Shown: positions 1 through 9,107, counted from the stretch's first letter. The stretch: 64,000 bases of DNA from an uncultured Alphaproteobacteria bacterium (GCA_944391715.1 CALXUP010000003.1:43927-107926), one strand, 5' to 3'. A program made the numbers and translations. The notes: generated by a model from the letters alone, not told the origin.

Positions 1-116
1 AAACCTTCCTGATTCTCGCCCATATTATATAATTTCTGCCGCTCCTCCGGAAAATCTCCCACAGTTAAGGTACAGGCATTAAGAAACAATATCACAAATA
101 AAATAAACTTTTTCAT
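1..116 (-). CDS. Lipoprotein, N-terminal part (runs off the window)
   Basis: The first 38 codons of a minus-strand gene are present; the rest lies beyond position 1. The peptide starts MKKFILFVILFLNAC, a short basic n-region, a hydrophobic core and a lipobox (L-N-A-C), so Cys15 should be lipidated after signal peptidase II cleavage. The mature part begins TLTVGDFPEE. No family can be assigned from so little sequence. It starts 10 bases after the stop codon of the membrane protein upstream (126-494), so the two are probably co-transcribed. The lipobox is seen directly; the envelope location is inferred. Confidence 0.6.
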   Translation of the reverse strand, partial: MKKFILFVILFLNACTLTVGDFPEERQKLYNMGENQEG

Positions 117-125
117 ATTTTCCGC

Positions 126-494
126 CTAAAACACTGTCATTACGGCATAAATCGCCAGAACAATCGTCAGTAACCGGGCAATTCCGCTCAACCAGCGGCT
201 GCGTTCATAAGCTGCTGCAGCCCGCCAGATGCCCACAATCACGTTCAGCAAATAAAAAATCCAGACCAGAATAATCGTAATATAACACAACGTCCATAAA
301 ATCGCCATCGTATCCGGAGTCAGCAGGCTGAAATTTTTGGTATAATAAGTCAGCAAATCCGTTGTATGGGTCTGCCGTACCAAAAGTTTCTCAAAAATTT
401 TAACGGCAAAAGTAAGCAACGCTCCGTATAAAACGCCGAACTTCCATAACGTTACGCCGAGAGACAATTCGCCGGCACGCATTTTTTTAAACAT
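126..494 (-). CDS. Small integral membrane protein of unknown function
   Basis: A 122-residue protein starting MFKKMRAGELSLG. The reading frame is open 33 codons further upstream, but the Met at 494 has AAAAGGA about 8 bases ahead while the earlier candidates have no spaced ribosome binding site, so the shorter start was chosen. Hydrophobic segments lie near residues 15-33, 65-88 and 100-120, separated by a polar loop (RQTHTTDLL). The region AAAYERSRW looks cytoplasmic. I do not recognise a family. It sits downstream of the sdaA terminator and just upstream of a lipoprotein gene, which suggests an envelope role but nothing more precise. Confidence 0.6.
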   Translation of the reverse strand: MFKKMRAGELSLGVTLWKFGVLYGALLTFAVKIFEKLLVRQTHTTDLLTYYTKNFSLLTPDTMAILWTLCYITIILVWIFYLLNVIVGIWRAAAAYERSRWLSGIARLLTIVLAIYAVMTVF

Positions 495-593
495 TTTTTC
501 CATCCTTTTCAGTTCAAGATACATTATTGTTACCGCGCCGGCAACAGTTGACAAGTTTTTTGTTGCACTTATACGCAAATCTGCATTGAACAC

Positions 594-623
594 GCAAAAA
601 AACGGGAGAATTTCTCCCGTTTC
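594..623 (-). terminator. Rho-independent terminator after sdaA
   Basis: An inverted repeat, AAACGGGAGAA / TTTCTCCCGTTT, sits immediately beyond the sdaA stop codon and is followed on the minus strand by a run of seven T. It should end the transcript coming from the Memo-like/M49-like/sdaA genes. Confidence 0.85.
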
Positions 624-2006
624 TTAACAATTAGCATGGTTCACGGCCAACCCGCCCAAAGACGTTTCTTTATATTTATTGTTCATATCCCGACCGGTAT
701 CAAACATTGTCTTAATCACACTGTCCAGTGATACAATATGGTGCCCGTCGCCTTTCATTGCCAGGCGGGCGGCATTAACCGCTTTAACCGCACCCATAGC
801 ATTGCGCTCGATACACGGCACCTGAACCAGACCGCCGATCGGGTCACAGGTCAGTCCCAGATTATGCTCCATAGCAATTTCGGCGGCGTTTTCAATCTGC
901 TTGTTGGTTCCACCCATGGCCGCCGCCAGACCGGCCGCCGCCATTGAACAGGCAACACCGACCTCACCCTGGCAGCCGACTTCCGCCCCGGAAATCGAGG
1001 CATTTGTCCGATACAGACTGCAAATAGCCGATGCCGTCAGCAAAAATTTGATAGTTCCCTCTTCCACGCTGTTTTCCGACTTTTTGCAGGCAATGCGCTC
1101 AAAATAACGCATCACGGCAGGAATAATCCCGGCCGAACCCATTGTCGGCGCCGTCACAATCTGCCCGCCGGAAGCATTTTCCTCCGCCACGGCAAAACCC
1201 CAAAGATTAAGCCAATCTATAATCATCAACGGGTCATAATCATTATTCAAAAACTTTTCCTGCAATCGTTTGGCAATTTCCGGAGCCTTCCTTGGCAGGT
1301 TCAGTCCGCCCGGCAAAATTCCTTCCGTCCGCATACCGCGCTCCAGCGATGCCTGCATCACCCTGTCGATTTTTTCAATCTGCGTCAAAACCTTTTCTCT
1401 GCCGAACAAAGCCGTTTCATTGGCCATCACCAGCTCGGCAATACTCAGATTATGCTTGTCGCACAAGGCTATCAGCTCCGCACAGGTATCAAAATTATAA
1501 GGCACGTTATACGGCTCCCGTTCGATTCGACGTTTGACTTCGTCTTTTCGGGCAACCGTACCGCCGCCGACTGAAAAATACGTTTCTTCCAAAAGCAGAC
1601 GCCCGTCTTTGTCAAAAGCCCTAAACGTCATACCGTTGGAATGTTCCGGCAAGAAGGTTTGCTTATCAAAAATCACATCCCTGTCCAACTCAAAATCTAT
1701 CGCTTTTTCCTGCGCCAGGTGCAAGATTTTATCCCTTTGCACCGCCACGACATAAGGCTTTTCCGGATCAATCGCTTCGGCCTCCAGCGCCATCAGACCA
1801 TAAATAATGGCCTTAACCGTTCCGTGCCCTTCCCCGGTCAGCGCCAAAGAACCGTACAGTGTTGTCTCCACCCGGCTGACCTTGCCGAAAACCTCATTGG
1901 CTTTCAGATTCTCAACATATCTTTTGGCGGCGCGCATCGGGCCGACGGTATGTGAACTCGACGGGCCGACCCCAATCGAGAAAATCTCAAAAAAGCTGTA
2001 ATACAT
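624..2006 (-). CDS. sdaA: L-serine dehydratase (iron-sulfur, single-chain form)
   Basis: 460 residues, the usual size of the one-chain L-serine ammonia-lyase that turns L-serine into pyruvate and ammonia in the cytoplasm using a [4Fe-4S] cluster. The N-terminus carries the family signature [16 protein letters not shown]. The alpha domain contains the three expected cluster cysteines: AEVGCQGE near residue 341, LTCDPIGG near 385 and VPCIERN near 396, as well as the [10 protein letters not shown] and GSAGIIP motifs. The start Met has GAGGA ahead of it and lies 8 bases after the stop of the M49-like peptidase gene, so these genes form an operon. Coupling a peptidase to serine degradation would suit amino-acid use as carbon source; that link is inference. 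Confidence 0.95.
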   Translation of the reverse strand: MYYSFFEIFSIGVGPSSSHTVGPMRAAKRYVENLKANEVFGKVSRVETTLYGSLALTGEGHGTVKAIIYGLMALEAEAIDPEKPYVVAVQRDKILHLAQEKAIDFELDRDVIFDKQTFLPEHSNGMTFRAFDKDGRLLLEETYFSVGGGTVARKDEVKRRIEREPYNVPYNFDTCAELIALCDKHNLSIAELVMANETALFGREKVLTQIEKIDRVMQASLERGMRTEGILPGGLNLPRKAPEIAKRLQEKFLNNDYDPLMIIDWLNLWGFAVAEENASGGQIVTAPTMGSAGIIPAVMRYFERIACKKSENSVEEGTIKFLLTASAICSLYRTNASISGAEVGCQGEVGVACSMAAAGLAAAMGGTNKQIENAAEIAMEHNLGLTCDPIGGLVQVPCIERNAMGAVKAVNAARLAMKGDGHHIVSLDSVIKTMFDTGRDMNNKYKETSLGGLAVNHANC

Positions 2007-2014
2007 TCAGTCCT

Positions 2015-3730
2015 CTAAAAAAACATCTTGATATCTTTATACGGTTTTACCCCGAGTTCGGCATGAACCGCGGCAATTTTCTGCGAAACCTCGCTCCAGT
2101 TGCTGTAACGGTCAATAAATTCCTTCGCCTTTTGCGGAGACATGGAAAGCTGAACCGCTACCGTATCCTCAAGCAATTGATTCATCACCACGGGAAAACG
2201 TTCAAAATCTATATGCAGTTTCATATCTTCGTCAAATGAAATCGCTTTATTTTCCAACAGATAATTCAGCTCAATCAGCTCCGCCACCCGGTGCGGCAGG
2301 GAAAGCTGCGGTTTAGCCTTGCCAAACAGGCGATAGACCACATGCGTTACATAAATCTTCTTCAGCGTTTCGGCATCAATCACGCCGGATTTGACATATT
2401 CCGGCATAAAAGCAATGGAAACCACATCGGCTTTATGCTCCTCAATAATATGCTTATACTGCCCCAAAGCGGTTTGATACCTGCTGTCCGGCCCCAAAGA
2501 ATGTCCGTTTTCGTGCCCGATGACAAACAGATGATCCGTTTCGGGGTCAAAATACTTATGCAGCTCCGGAGCAACCAACCTTTCCAGCAGTTTCTTATTT
2601 TTTTCCTTATCCACACTCATCCTGACCTGACGGTGATATACGTTCCGCCGCCCGCCTCCGGTTTTAATCGCCAGCTTGTCATTATTCGGCAGATTTTGTG
2701 CCGTCGTAATCCCGCCGCGGCATTGGGCATAATCCCCGGTCAGCGCGGCCAAATCCACGTCTACCATTGTCTGCTTAATATCGTCGCTTTTGTTGATATT
2801 TTGCTCATAACGATCGGCAAACGGCATCTTTTTCGCCAGTTCCTTCATCTGGTCTTTGAACTTCAGCAAAAGTTCCGTCCCCGCTTTATTAACGATTCCG
2901 ACGCGGATTCCGAGCATATCTTTGGAATTGACTTCAATATTATGTTTGTTGATAAGCGCCATCAGCTCTTCATTTTCAAATACGCTCGGCGTAATGGCAT
3001 CATCATAGCACTCCCGCCCGAGGGTAAACTCCAGAGCACTGCCCTGCAAAACCGCCCAATGCTTGTCGGCCAGCATATCCATATCCTCGTTATTCTGAAT
3101 CAGAGCCTGAGCCTGCCAGCCGAGGAAATCCTTAAAAGCCTCGTCTGTTGTATAATGTGCCGCCACTTCCAGCTCATTGGCAATGGCCGAAAAGGCTTTG
3201 GCAAAATATTCCGTATAATCTATCGCTTTCAGCTCGGAACCGTTCCGACGCACCATCGTCCGCGCGCTCAAAATCTTTCGGACCTCGTCAGCCTTTCCGT
3301 CTTCCAGCATTTTTTTGATAATTGTATGAAATTCCGCCACCGTCAAATCTGTCGGATAAAAATTACGCCCGGGCAGTCCGGAAATCCCTTTAAATATCTC
3401 CACCGGTTTGGCATCAATGCCGTTCAGCCCTTCCACACCGTTTAATGAACGAAACAGCCGCAGAGCCTTTGCGGCATAAGAGCTGGTTGTAGCCGCCTCT
3501 TCCAAAGCCTTCCGCTGAGCAATATTCATATGGTGATCTTGTTCCTGAGAAACCTCATTCATAATCTTTGCCGCCGCAACCAGGTGTCTCAAAGCCTTCT
3601 GGTCGCCTTCCGGCAAAGCTTTGTAGCCTTCAAAATTTTCATCAATCAAAACAACCGGCAGCATCTGCTCGTTCAGCATCTTGTCCAATTCGGCTTCGCT
3701 GTAAGCAATTTCGTAACCGTTAATTTCCAT
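2015..3730 (-). CDS. M49-like (dipeptidyl-peptidase III-like) zinc metallopeptidase
   Basis: 571 residues with no signal peptide. Near residue 403 it has HENGHSLGP, and about 25 residues later EEHKAD: a zinc-binding HEXXH helix plus a downstream EExxAD motif. This arrangement matches the M49 superfamily. Classic dipeptidyl-peptidase III has a six-residue HEXXGH, whereas the form here is the five-residue HEXXH seen in the peptidase-like domain attached to some plant Nudix hydrolases. No Nudix box is visible. The N-terminal half is mostly helical. The gene overlaps the preceding Memo-like gene by 11 bases and is followed 8 bases later by sdaA. A cytoplasmic peptidase is likely; its substrate is unknown. 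Confidence 0.7.
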   Translation of the reverse strand: MEINGYEIAYSEAELDKMLNEQMLPVVLIDENFEGYKALPEGDQKALRHLVAAAKIMNEVSQEQDHHMNIAQRKALEEAATTSSYAAKALRLFRSLNGVEGLNGIDAKPVEIFKGISGLPGRNFYPTDLTVAEFHTIIKKMLEDGKADEVRKILSARTMVRRNGSELKAIDYTEYFAKAFSAIANELEVAAHYTTDEAFKDFLGWQAQALIQNNEDMDMLADKHWAVLQGSALEFTLGRECYDDAITPSVFENEELMALINKHNIEVNSKDMLGIRVGIVNKAGTELLLKFKDQMKELAKKMPFADRYEQNINKSDDIKQTMVDVDLAALTGDYAQCRGGITTAQNLPNNDKLAIKTGGGRRNVYHRQVRMSVDKEKNKKLLERLVAPELHKYFDPETDHLFVIGHENGHSLGPDSRYQTALGQYKHIIEEHKADVVSIAFMPEYVKSGVIDAETLKKIYVTHVVYRLFGKAKPQLSLPHRVAELIELNYLLENKAISFDEDMKLHIDFERFPVVMNQLLEDTVAVQLSMSPQKAKEFIDRYSNWSEVSQKIAAVHAELGVKPYKDIKMFF

Positions 3731-5279
3731 TTTTCTTAATCTCCACTGTTCTAAAACGATAAGCTTTCAATTTATCAGACCAATAAGTCGGGCTCATGCC
3801 GGCCTTTAGTTTCAACTGGGTCAAAAACTCTCTTTTATCGGAAAACTCCTGCCACATGGAAGGCAAAAACAGCCCCTGCCGATTGCCGTCGCGCAGAACG
3901 ATTCCGTCAATACCGGGTTTCATAACCGCCAACAATCCTTCTTCATCTTTAAAATCCAAACGTTCATAATCCGTCAAAAATGTAATCCTGATTTCCAAAT
4001 CCGCCAGTTCTTCCGGTTTTACGCTGTCAAAACGCACATCTTCCGAAGCCGCCGCCCGAACATGCTGCGCCACCTCAAGAGCAGCAGCCTGTTTGGCGCG
4101 CAAACTCCCGGATTCGCCCCTCATCGTTCCATGATTATACAGGCTGACAAACACCGCCGCCTTGTCAAACAATCTTTCCGGATATTCCCCGCGAGACGGT
4201 TTGTATTTTTTATGCCCGTTCAGCCATTCCGCCAAACTTTTATCGGCAATTTCAGTCAGAGCCGCACCATACTGCTGAACATAAAGACCAATGCTTTTTG
4301 CTTCCCGTTCAATCAGTGTCGGAAGCTCGTCTTTTTCCTCCTCTTTCTTTTCGCTCAGCCAAAGATCATATTTCCAGCTGGCTCTGATTTCTTCTTCCTG
4401 CCCGTCATTGGCATAACCGTCAATCAGCTGGGAAGACATCCGCATCTGCTTGGCATAATGCAGAGCCGTCTCAATCCCGGCATCACCGCACGGCCGGCCG
4501 TCAGATACCGGAAGCGCTTCAAATCTTTTCTCTCCGTCTGCTTTTTTCTGCCGGTCATAATAGGTTGACAAATCAGCAAAGAAAATCAACAGCGTCGCAT
4601 CGTCATACAAATATTGCTCTAAACCCGCCGACAGTTCCTGAGACGTGGCAGAACCATAAATAACCGGCACCACCGAAAAATGCGGATTAATCTTTTGCAA
4701 AAAGAATAAATGTTTTTTCCAATATTCCCGTCCGGCAAACGCCTGATTTCCCGCTTTCCAGCCGTTCGAGAACATTCCCTGCACAATCTTTTCGTTAACG
4801 GCAATATTGCTGCCGGCAGAAAGCTTTATATTATCAAAAAGCGGCAGCCAGATCCCGGCCGTTTTTTCATCGCAAGCCGGAATCAGCATAATCACATTTC
4901 TAAACTTCTTTCCGGACTGAGCAAGTTCCCAATAAGCCTTTGCCGTAACCGTCGCTGAATATTTATAACCTTCCTGCGGCACAATCAAAATTTTCGGAAA
5001 TTTGTTCTGCCTCTTATATCCGGAGCCGAAATAATAACCGGTATCCAATCCGGCATCCTGCGCTTTTTCCAGATAAAACCAGCTGGCGACTGCAGGAAGT
5101 TCATATTTCTCAAGCTCATCATACTGCGGCACATAATTATTCACCTTCTCGGCATTAGACGACAAATGGGCATATAAAAAATCATAATTCAGCCACAAAA
5201 GCGCCGCCGCGGCAACACTCCAGAAAATATAATAAAATGCCCCGTGTTTTTTTACGTCTTCGTCCTTGTCAATATTCAT
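3720..5279 (-). CDS. Membrane-anchored Memo-AMMECR1 fusion with degenerate motifs
   Basis: A 519-residue protein: one membrane span near residues 14-37, a Memo-like domain (about 90-320) and an AMMECR1-like domain (about 355-515). The Memo order can be traced through VPQEGYKYSA, HLFFLQKINP, FADLSTYY and GRPCGDAG. The family metal and catalytic histidines are replaced: PHAGY became PQEGY, the EHS motif became GRE, DxSHY became DLSTY; only the Cys of CGxxP remains. In the AMMECR1 part the hallmark LRGCIG reads MRGESG. Memo and AMMECR1 proteins normally partner a radical-SAM enzyme; none is nearby. The anchor places the domains outside the cytoplasm. ATG at 5279 was chosen; GTG at 5285 is possible. 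A structural or binding role is inferred. Confidence 0.65.
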   Translation of the reverse strand: MNIDKDEDVKKHGAFYYIFWSVAAAALLWLNYDFLYAHLSSNAEKVNNYVPQYDELEKYELPAVASWFYLEKAQDAGLDTGYYFGSGYKRQNKFPKILIVPQEGYKYSATVTAKAYWELAQSGKKFRNVIMLIPACDEKTAGIWLPLFDNIKLSAGSNIAVNEKIVQGMFSNGWKAGNQAFAGREYWKKHLFFLQKINPHFSVVPVIYGSATSQELSAGLEQYLYDDATLLIFFADLSTYYDRQKKADGEKRFEALPVSDGRPCGDAGIETALHYAKQMRMSSQLIDGYANDGQEEEIRASWKYDLWLSEKKEEEKDELPTLIEREAKSIGLYVQQYGAALTEIADKSLAEWLNGHKKYKPSRGEYPERLFDKAAVFVSLYNHGTMRGESGSLRAKQAAALEVAQHVRAAASEDVRFDSVKPEELADLEIRITFLTDYERLDFKDEEGLLAVMKPGIDGIVLRDGNRQGLFLPSMWQEFSDKREFLTQLKLKAGMSPTYWSDKLKAYRFRTVEIKKNGN

Positions 5280-5345
5280 CTGCACAACTTTCCCGCCAAA
5301 AATCCGTCTTGCCGGATATTAAAGCATACCGGACTTAAAATTTTG

Positions 5346-6038
5346 CTAATTTTTACCGGTCAAAGCCGCATAAAAGTGCACAAAATCATCAAAATACCTG
5401 ATCTCGTCCGGAAGCAGGGTTTCCGTCTGCCAGATATCTTCGCCGATTCTGACCGGCAGGGCATGAGCCGACCGGGCACAATCGCTGTCTTGCGGACTAT
5501 CGCCGACCATCCAGACCAGCTCCGGCGAAATCTCCTGCGGAGCAAGATATCCGTCAAGAGCATAATAAAGATGTTCGGGATAAGGCTTGTCGCGTTTTGC
5601 CTCATGTCCGCAAACAACTTTCTCAAACATCTCCGGCTCAAACAAAAGCGGCAGTTCATAATCCAGCAACCGGCGGTCTTTATTGCTCATAATCATAATT
5701 TTAACCTGCCGGGACAACAAATAATCCAACACCTCCCGCACCCCGTCAAAGGTCGAAATCATCCCGGCAACGTTTTGCAAATAAACTTCGGCATAACGGG
5801 CATAAATTTCTTCTGCCCGGCTGCCGAAAAGATTGGGAAAATTGTCCCGGAAAGAAAGGCTGTTATCCCTCTTTTTACAAACTTCTTCCCAGCAGGGCAG
5901 CCCTTTTTCCGCCAGCACCTGTTGAATGGCATAAAGCAGCACGGGACGGCTTTTAGCCAGCGTATTGTCCCAGTCAAAAACCACAAAACGAACATTCCCG
6001 AGCGGCAGCGGTTTATTTCTCATCTCAAAATTTTCCAT
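5346..6038 (-). CDS. HAD-superfamily phosphatase
   Basis: 230 residues with the HAD catalytic set: motif I FDWDNT near residue 18 (nucleophile and general acid Asp), motif II IMIMSNK, a conserved Lys region (AKRDKPYPE) and motif IV MVGDSPQDSD. The small all-alpha cap and spacing resemble phosphoglycolate phosphatase-like enzymes, but substrate cannot be read from the motifs. The frame is open to a TTG at 6083; ATG at 6038 is preferred because GGGAGA lies just upstream. It lies downstream of serS, with a hairpin between them, and 66 bases before the Memo-like gene. Confidence 0.8.
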   Translation of the reverse strand: MENFEMRNKPLPLGNVRFVVFDWDNTLAKSRPVLLYAIQQVLAEKGLPCWEEVCKKRDNSLSFRDNFPNLFGSRAEEIYARYAEVYLQNVAGMISTFDGVREVLDYLLSRQVKIMIMSNKDRRLLDYELPLLFEPEMFEKVVCGHEAKRDKPYPEHLYYALDGYLAPQEISPELVWMVGDSPQDSDCARSAHALPVRIGEDIWQTETLLPDEIRYFDDFVHFYAALTGKN

Positions 6039-6087
6039 ATGTTGTTTCTCTCCCGGAAGTAATTGGTTTTTGCGTTTTTTCAAGATA

Positions 6088-6116
6088 ACAATAATGCCCG
6101 TTTCCGGGCATTATCT
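6088..6116 (-). terminator. Possible terminator after serS
   Basis: A perfect 10-bp stem, ATAATGCCCG / CGGGCATTAT, with a 4-base loop follows serS. The T-rich tail on the minus strand (TGTTATCTTG) is weak, so termination may be partial and allow read-through into the HAD gene. Confidence 0.5.
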
Positions 6117-6139
6117 CGTCAAAAAAACGGCTCTGAAAC

Positions 6140-7420
6140 CTATCTCTTTTTCATCACTTTCATTCCGCCCATATAAGGCTGCAGCTTTGCCGGAATATTG
6201 ACCGAACCATCGGCATTCTGATGATTTTCCAGCAGCGGAACCAAAATGCGCGGCGTGGCGACACCGGTATTGTTCAGCGTATGCACAAACTTGACCTTGC
6301 CGTCAGCATTATCGCGATAACGCAAATTCGTCCGGCGGGCCTGCCAATCGGTAATGTTTGAACAGCTGTGCGTTTCGCGATAGCAGTTTTGCGTCGGAAC
6401 CCAAGCCTCCAAATCATATTGGCGATACTTCGGCGCACCCATATCCCCGGTACAAACTTCCAAGACCTGATACGGCAGTTCCAAATCCTGCAAAACTTCT
6501 TCCGAAATGGCCAACAGTTTCTGGTGCCATTTTTCGCTCTCGTTAATATCGTTTTTGCAAATAACAAACTGCTCGGTCTTCATAAACTGGTGAACCCTGG
6601 TCAGTCCGCGGGTATCTTTTCCGGCAGCCCCGGCCTCGCGGCGAAAGCAGGGAGAAAAGCCGGCATACAAAATCGGCAGTTCGTTTTCAGTCAAAATCTC
6701 ATCCGCCCGCAGCGAGTTCAAAATCAACTCGGCCGTTCCGGACAAATAAATATCATCTGCCGGCATATAATAAATCTCATCGCGCGAAAAAGGCAGATAC
6801 CCTTGCCCGTAAAGCGGACGCTCTTTGGAAATTGAAGGAACGGTAATAACGGTAAAACCGTTGGCCGAAAGCTTGTCAAGAACCATCATATGGATTGCCA
6901 GCTCCATCTTGGCCAAATCGTTCTTAATCGCATAAGTGCGCGCGCCGGAAACTTTTGCGATTCGCTCCATCTCGCTCCAGTCGTTAAGCTCCATCAGCTC
7001 AACATGGTCACGGGGCTTAAAGTCAAACTTTCTCGGCTCACCGACTTTACGGCGGACGACATTGCCGGAATCATCCGGGCCGACCGGGCTTTGCGGGCTC
7101 GGCATATTCGGCATTCTGAGCATAATCTCGTCAAACTTGGCTTTAACGGCATCAAGCTCTTCCAACTCTTTTTTAAGTTCATCGCCAATCTCGCGGCTTT
7201 TGGCAATAATAGCCGGACGCTCTTCGGCTGATGCGGATTTAATGGCATTACTGAGTTTGTTTTTCTCTTCTGATTTTGCCTGGGAAGAAGTCTTGAGCTT
7301 GTTCATCTCAAGATACAGCTTTTCCAGCTCGTCCAGGCTGATGGTCTTGCCATAGCCCTTTTTATCAAGCCCTTCCTGAATAAGCGGCTTGTTTTCAATA
7401 ATGTATTTTATATCCAACAT
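6140..7420 (-). CDS. serS: Seryl-tRNA synthetase
   Basis: 426 residues, the standard bacterial class II SerRS that charges tRNA-Ser and tRNA-Sec. An N-terminal antiparallel coiled-coil arm (about residues 30-105, rich in Lys and Glu) that grips the long variable arm of tRNA-Ser is followed by the catalytic domain. Motif 2 is visible as SPCFRREAGAAGKDTRG near residue 255-270, and motif 3 lies in the C-terminal NNTGVATPRILV segment. The start is the ATG at 7420 with AGGA about 10 bases ahead. It is transcribed divergently from trpS, the two sharing a 97-base intergenic region. Confidence 0.97.
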   Translation of the reverse strand: MLDIKYIIENKPLIQEGLDKKGYGKTISLDELEKLYLEMNKLKTSSQAKSEEKNKLSNAIKSASAEERPAIIAKSREIGDELKKELEELDAVKAKFDEIMLRMPNMPSPQSPVGPDDSGNVVRRKVGEPRKFDFKPRDHVELMELNDWSEMERIAKVSGARTYAIKNDLAKMELAIHMMVLDKLSANGFTVITVPSISKERPLYGQGYLPFSRDEIYYMPADDIYLSGTAELILNSLRADEILTENELPILYAGFSPCFRREAGAAGKDTRGLTRVHQFMKTEQFVICKNDINESEKWHQKLLAISEEVLQDLELPYQVLEVCTGDMGAPKYRQYDLEAWVPTQNCYRETHSCSNITDWQARRTNLRYRDNADGKVKFVHTLNNTGVATPRILVPLLENHQNADGSVNIPAKLQPYMGGMKVMKKR

Positions 7421-7444
7421 CTTTAAAACGTCCTAATTTTTTAA

Positions 7445-7473
7445 TTGATTTTATCCTTGTGGTAGAGTATCAA
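7445..7473 (+). promoter_or_regulatory. Possible trpS promoter
   Basis: TTGATT and TATCAA separated by 17 bases lie 44 bases before the trpS start in the serS/trpS divergent spacer. Each hexamer matches the sigma-70 consensus at only four of six positions, so this is a weak call. Confidence 0.35.
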
Positions 7474-7517
7474 TTTTACAAATAAATACAACATAAAAAT
7501 TCAGGATATATACGAAA

Positions 7518-8534
7518 ATGTTTGAAAACAAAACGATTCTCACCGGCGTCAAACCGACCGGAACCCCTCATCTCGGCAATTATGTCGGCGCCATCCGCCC
7601 GGCCATCCGCCTTGGGCACGAGGCTTTGGCACACGGCGGCCGGCATTATATGTTTATTGCCGACTACCACGCCATCAATGCCGAAAAAGATCCGGAAGTC
7701 TTAAACCAGAAGATTAAAGAAATTGCATGCATTTACCTGGCCGGCGGCCTCGACCCGTCAAAATCGGTCTTTTACCGCCAGTCCGACATTCCGGAAATCC
7801 ACGAAATCACCACGATTTTATATGCTTACACGCCCAAAGGGCTGATGAACAAATCCCACGCCTACAAAGCCGGCGTTGACAAGAACCGCGAAGCCGGCAA
7901 GCCGGATGACGACGGAATCAATATGGGATTATATACCTATCCGACCCTTATGGCTGCTGATATTTTAACATTCAATACCGATATTGTGCCGGTCGGACGC
8001 GATCAGGTTCAACACGTTGAAATCGCCCGCGACATTGCCGGCGCGTTCAACGCCCATTACCAAAAAGAGCTTCTGAAACTTCCGACCTATTATCTGGAAG
8101 AAAACGTTGCCGTTGTTCCGGGCATTGACGGACGCAAGATGAGCAAATCTTATGGCAATGTCATTCCGGTTTTTGCTGACGATTCGGTAATCAAAAAAGC
8201 CGTATTTTCGGTCAAAACGGATTCCCGCCCGATGGAAGAACCCAAAAACCCGGATGAAATCTTGGTTTATGAAATTTACAAATCCGTCGTTTCTCCGGAA
8301 AAGGCCAAAGAAATGGCTGACGGGCTTTCTCAGGGCAAACTCGGCTACGGACATATCAAAAATATGTTGTTGGATGCCATCCTGGCCGAAATCAAAGATG
8401 CCCGCGAAAAATACAACTACTATATGGTACATTACAATGAAGTCGAAGAAATGCTGGCCGCCGGCGCCGCCAAAGCCCGGCCGACCGCACAGGAAACCCT
8501 GAAACGCCTGAAAGATACGGTCTTCGGACGTTAA
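7518..8534 (+). CDS. trpS: Tryptophanyl-tRNA synthetase
   Basis: 338 residues, typical of bacterial class I TrpRS, which charges tRNA-Trp. The ATP-binding HIGH equivalent is PTGTPHLGNYVGA near residues 13-25 and the KMSKS loop is GRKMSKSYGN near residue 206. A Rossmann core and C-terminal helical domain complete the enzyme. No leader peptide or T-box-like structure is seen in the short upstream region, so regulation by tryptophan is not evident. Downstream begins the 1 kb repeat-rich gap. Confidence 0.97.
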   Translation: MFENKTILTGVKPTGTPHLGNYVGAIRPAIRLGHEALAHGGRHYMFIADYHAINAEKDPEVLNQKIKEIACIYLAGGLDPSKSVFYRQSDIPEIHEITTILYAYTPKGLMNKSHAYKAGVDKNREAGKPDDDGINMGLYTYPTLMAADILTFNTDIVPVGRDQVQHVEIARDIAGAFNAHYQKELLKLPTYYLEENVAVVPGIDGRKMSKSYGNVIPVFADDSVIKKAVFSVKTDSRPMEEPKNPDEILVYEIYKSVVSPEKAKEMADGLSQGKLGYGHIKNMLLDAILAEIKDAREKYNYYMVHYNEVEEMLAAGAAKARPTAQETLKRLKDTVFGR

Positions 8535-8579
8535 AATTTCCTCCGCACTTATCTTCATCTTGTCATCCCCGGGCCACGA

Positions 8580-8688
8580 CCCGGGGATCCACATTTCAAA
8601 GCACAATCTTGACCGTGGAAAACAATGGAGCAACGCGGCCTCTGTGGTACAATATTGTCAACCCGCCGCGCGCCTGCCGTGCAGGTCA
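8580..8688. repeat. Intergenic repeat, copy 1 (109 bp)
   Basis: Runs from CCCGGGGATCC to CAGGTCA and matches copy 2 at 8929-9037 except for scattered substitutions. Its left end forms the palindrome CCCCGGG-CCACGA-CCCGGGG (from 8567). Read on the minus strand it encodes the spurious peptide ...FEMWIPG, a well-known translation artefact of alphaproteobacterial intergenic repeats. Confidence 0.85.
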
Positions 8689-8753
8689 TCCCCGGGCACT
8701 TATTTTTTTATCGTCATCCCCGGGCACTTTATTTTTTTAGTCATCCCCGGCTT
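8685..8753. repeat. Short tandem repeat, about 28 bp period
   Basis: The word GTCATCCCCGGGCACT followed by a T-rich tract starts at 8685 and again at 8713; a third, truncated start (GTCATCCCCGGCTTG) is at 8740. The units also share the palindromic end of the 109-bp repeat, so they look like slipped fragments of the same family. Confidence 0.75.
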
Positions 8754-8928
8754 GAAGTCGATAGTTGGTGAGAACGAGTGCAAATCTCTAGCTTCAGCTT
8801 AGATTTGTACGAAGTTCGAACCCTACGGGACGCAATTGCATTCGGCGTCGCGTGCCGCAGGCACTGGGACTGCCGGATAAAATCGCTGAGCTGACGAAGT
8901 GCCAAGGGCCCGCTTGCGGGAATTTACA

Positions 8929-9037
8929 CCCGGGGATCCACATTTCAAAGCACAATCTCGACCGTGGAAAACAATGGAGCAACGCGGTCTCTGTAGCACT
9001 ATGTCATCAACTGGCCGCGCGCCTGCCGTGCAGGTCA
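8929..9037. repeat. Intergenic repeat, copy 2 (109 bp)
   Basis: Direct repeat of 8580-8688, offset by 349 bases. Differences cluster in the middle (around 8990-9012). Both copies contain the CCGCGCGCCTGCCGTGCAGG palindromic stretch, so folded RNA from either would form hairpins. No coding capacity is credible here. Confidence 0.85.
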
Positions 9038-9067
9038 AGCCCGAGAATGACAGTGCTTAAAACAGTT

Positions 9068-9089
9068 CCCCCTCTTTGCTAAGAGGGGG
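9068..9089. repeat. Hairpin CCCCCTCTT/AAGAGGGGG
   Basis: A perfect 9-bp stem with a 4-base loop (TGCT), itself nested between AGTGCTT (9052) and AAGCGCT (9096), giving a larger stem. It looks like another member of the intergenic palindromic repeats rather than a terminator, as no T run follows. Confidence 0.6.
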
Positions 9090-9107
9090 ATGGGGAAGCG
9101 CTAAGTA

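Noticed and set aside
2291..3445. 384-codon open frame on the plus strand
   Set aside because: Lies wholly antisense to the M49-like gene, which has clear motifs; the frame has no domain.
8750..8835. A tRNA-like GTTCGAACCC stretch
   Set aside because: The bases on each side do not pair into a T-arm, and no acceptor or anticodon stem can be drawn.
8560..9082. Several open frames on both strands between trpS and the terminator, some starting MLHCFPRSRLCFEMW twice
   Set aside because: They are translations of the two 109-bp intergenic repeat copies and have no ribosome binding site or domain; the repeated peptide is an artefact.
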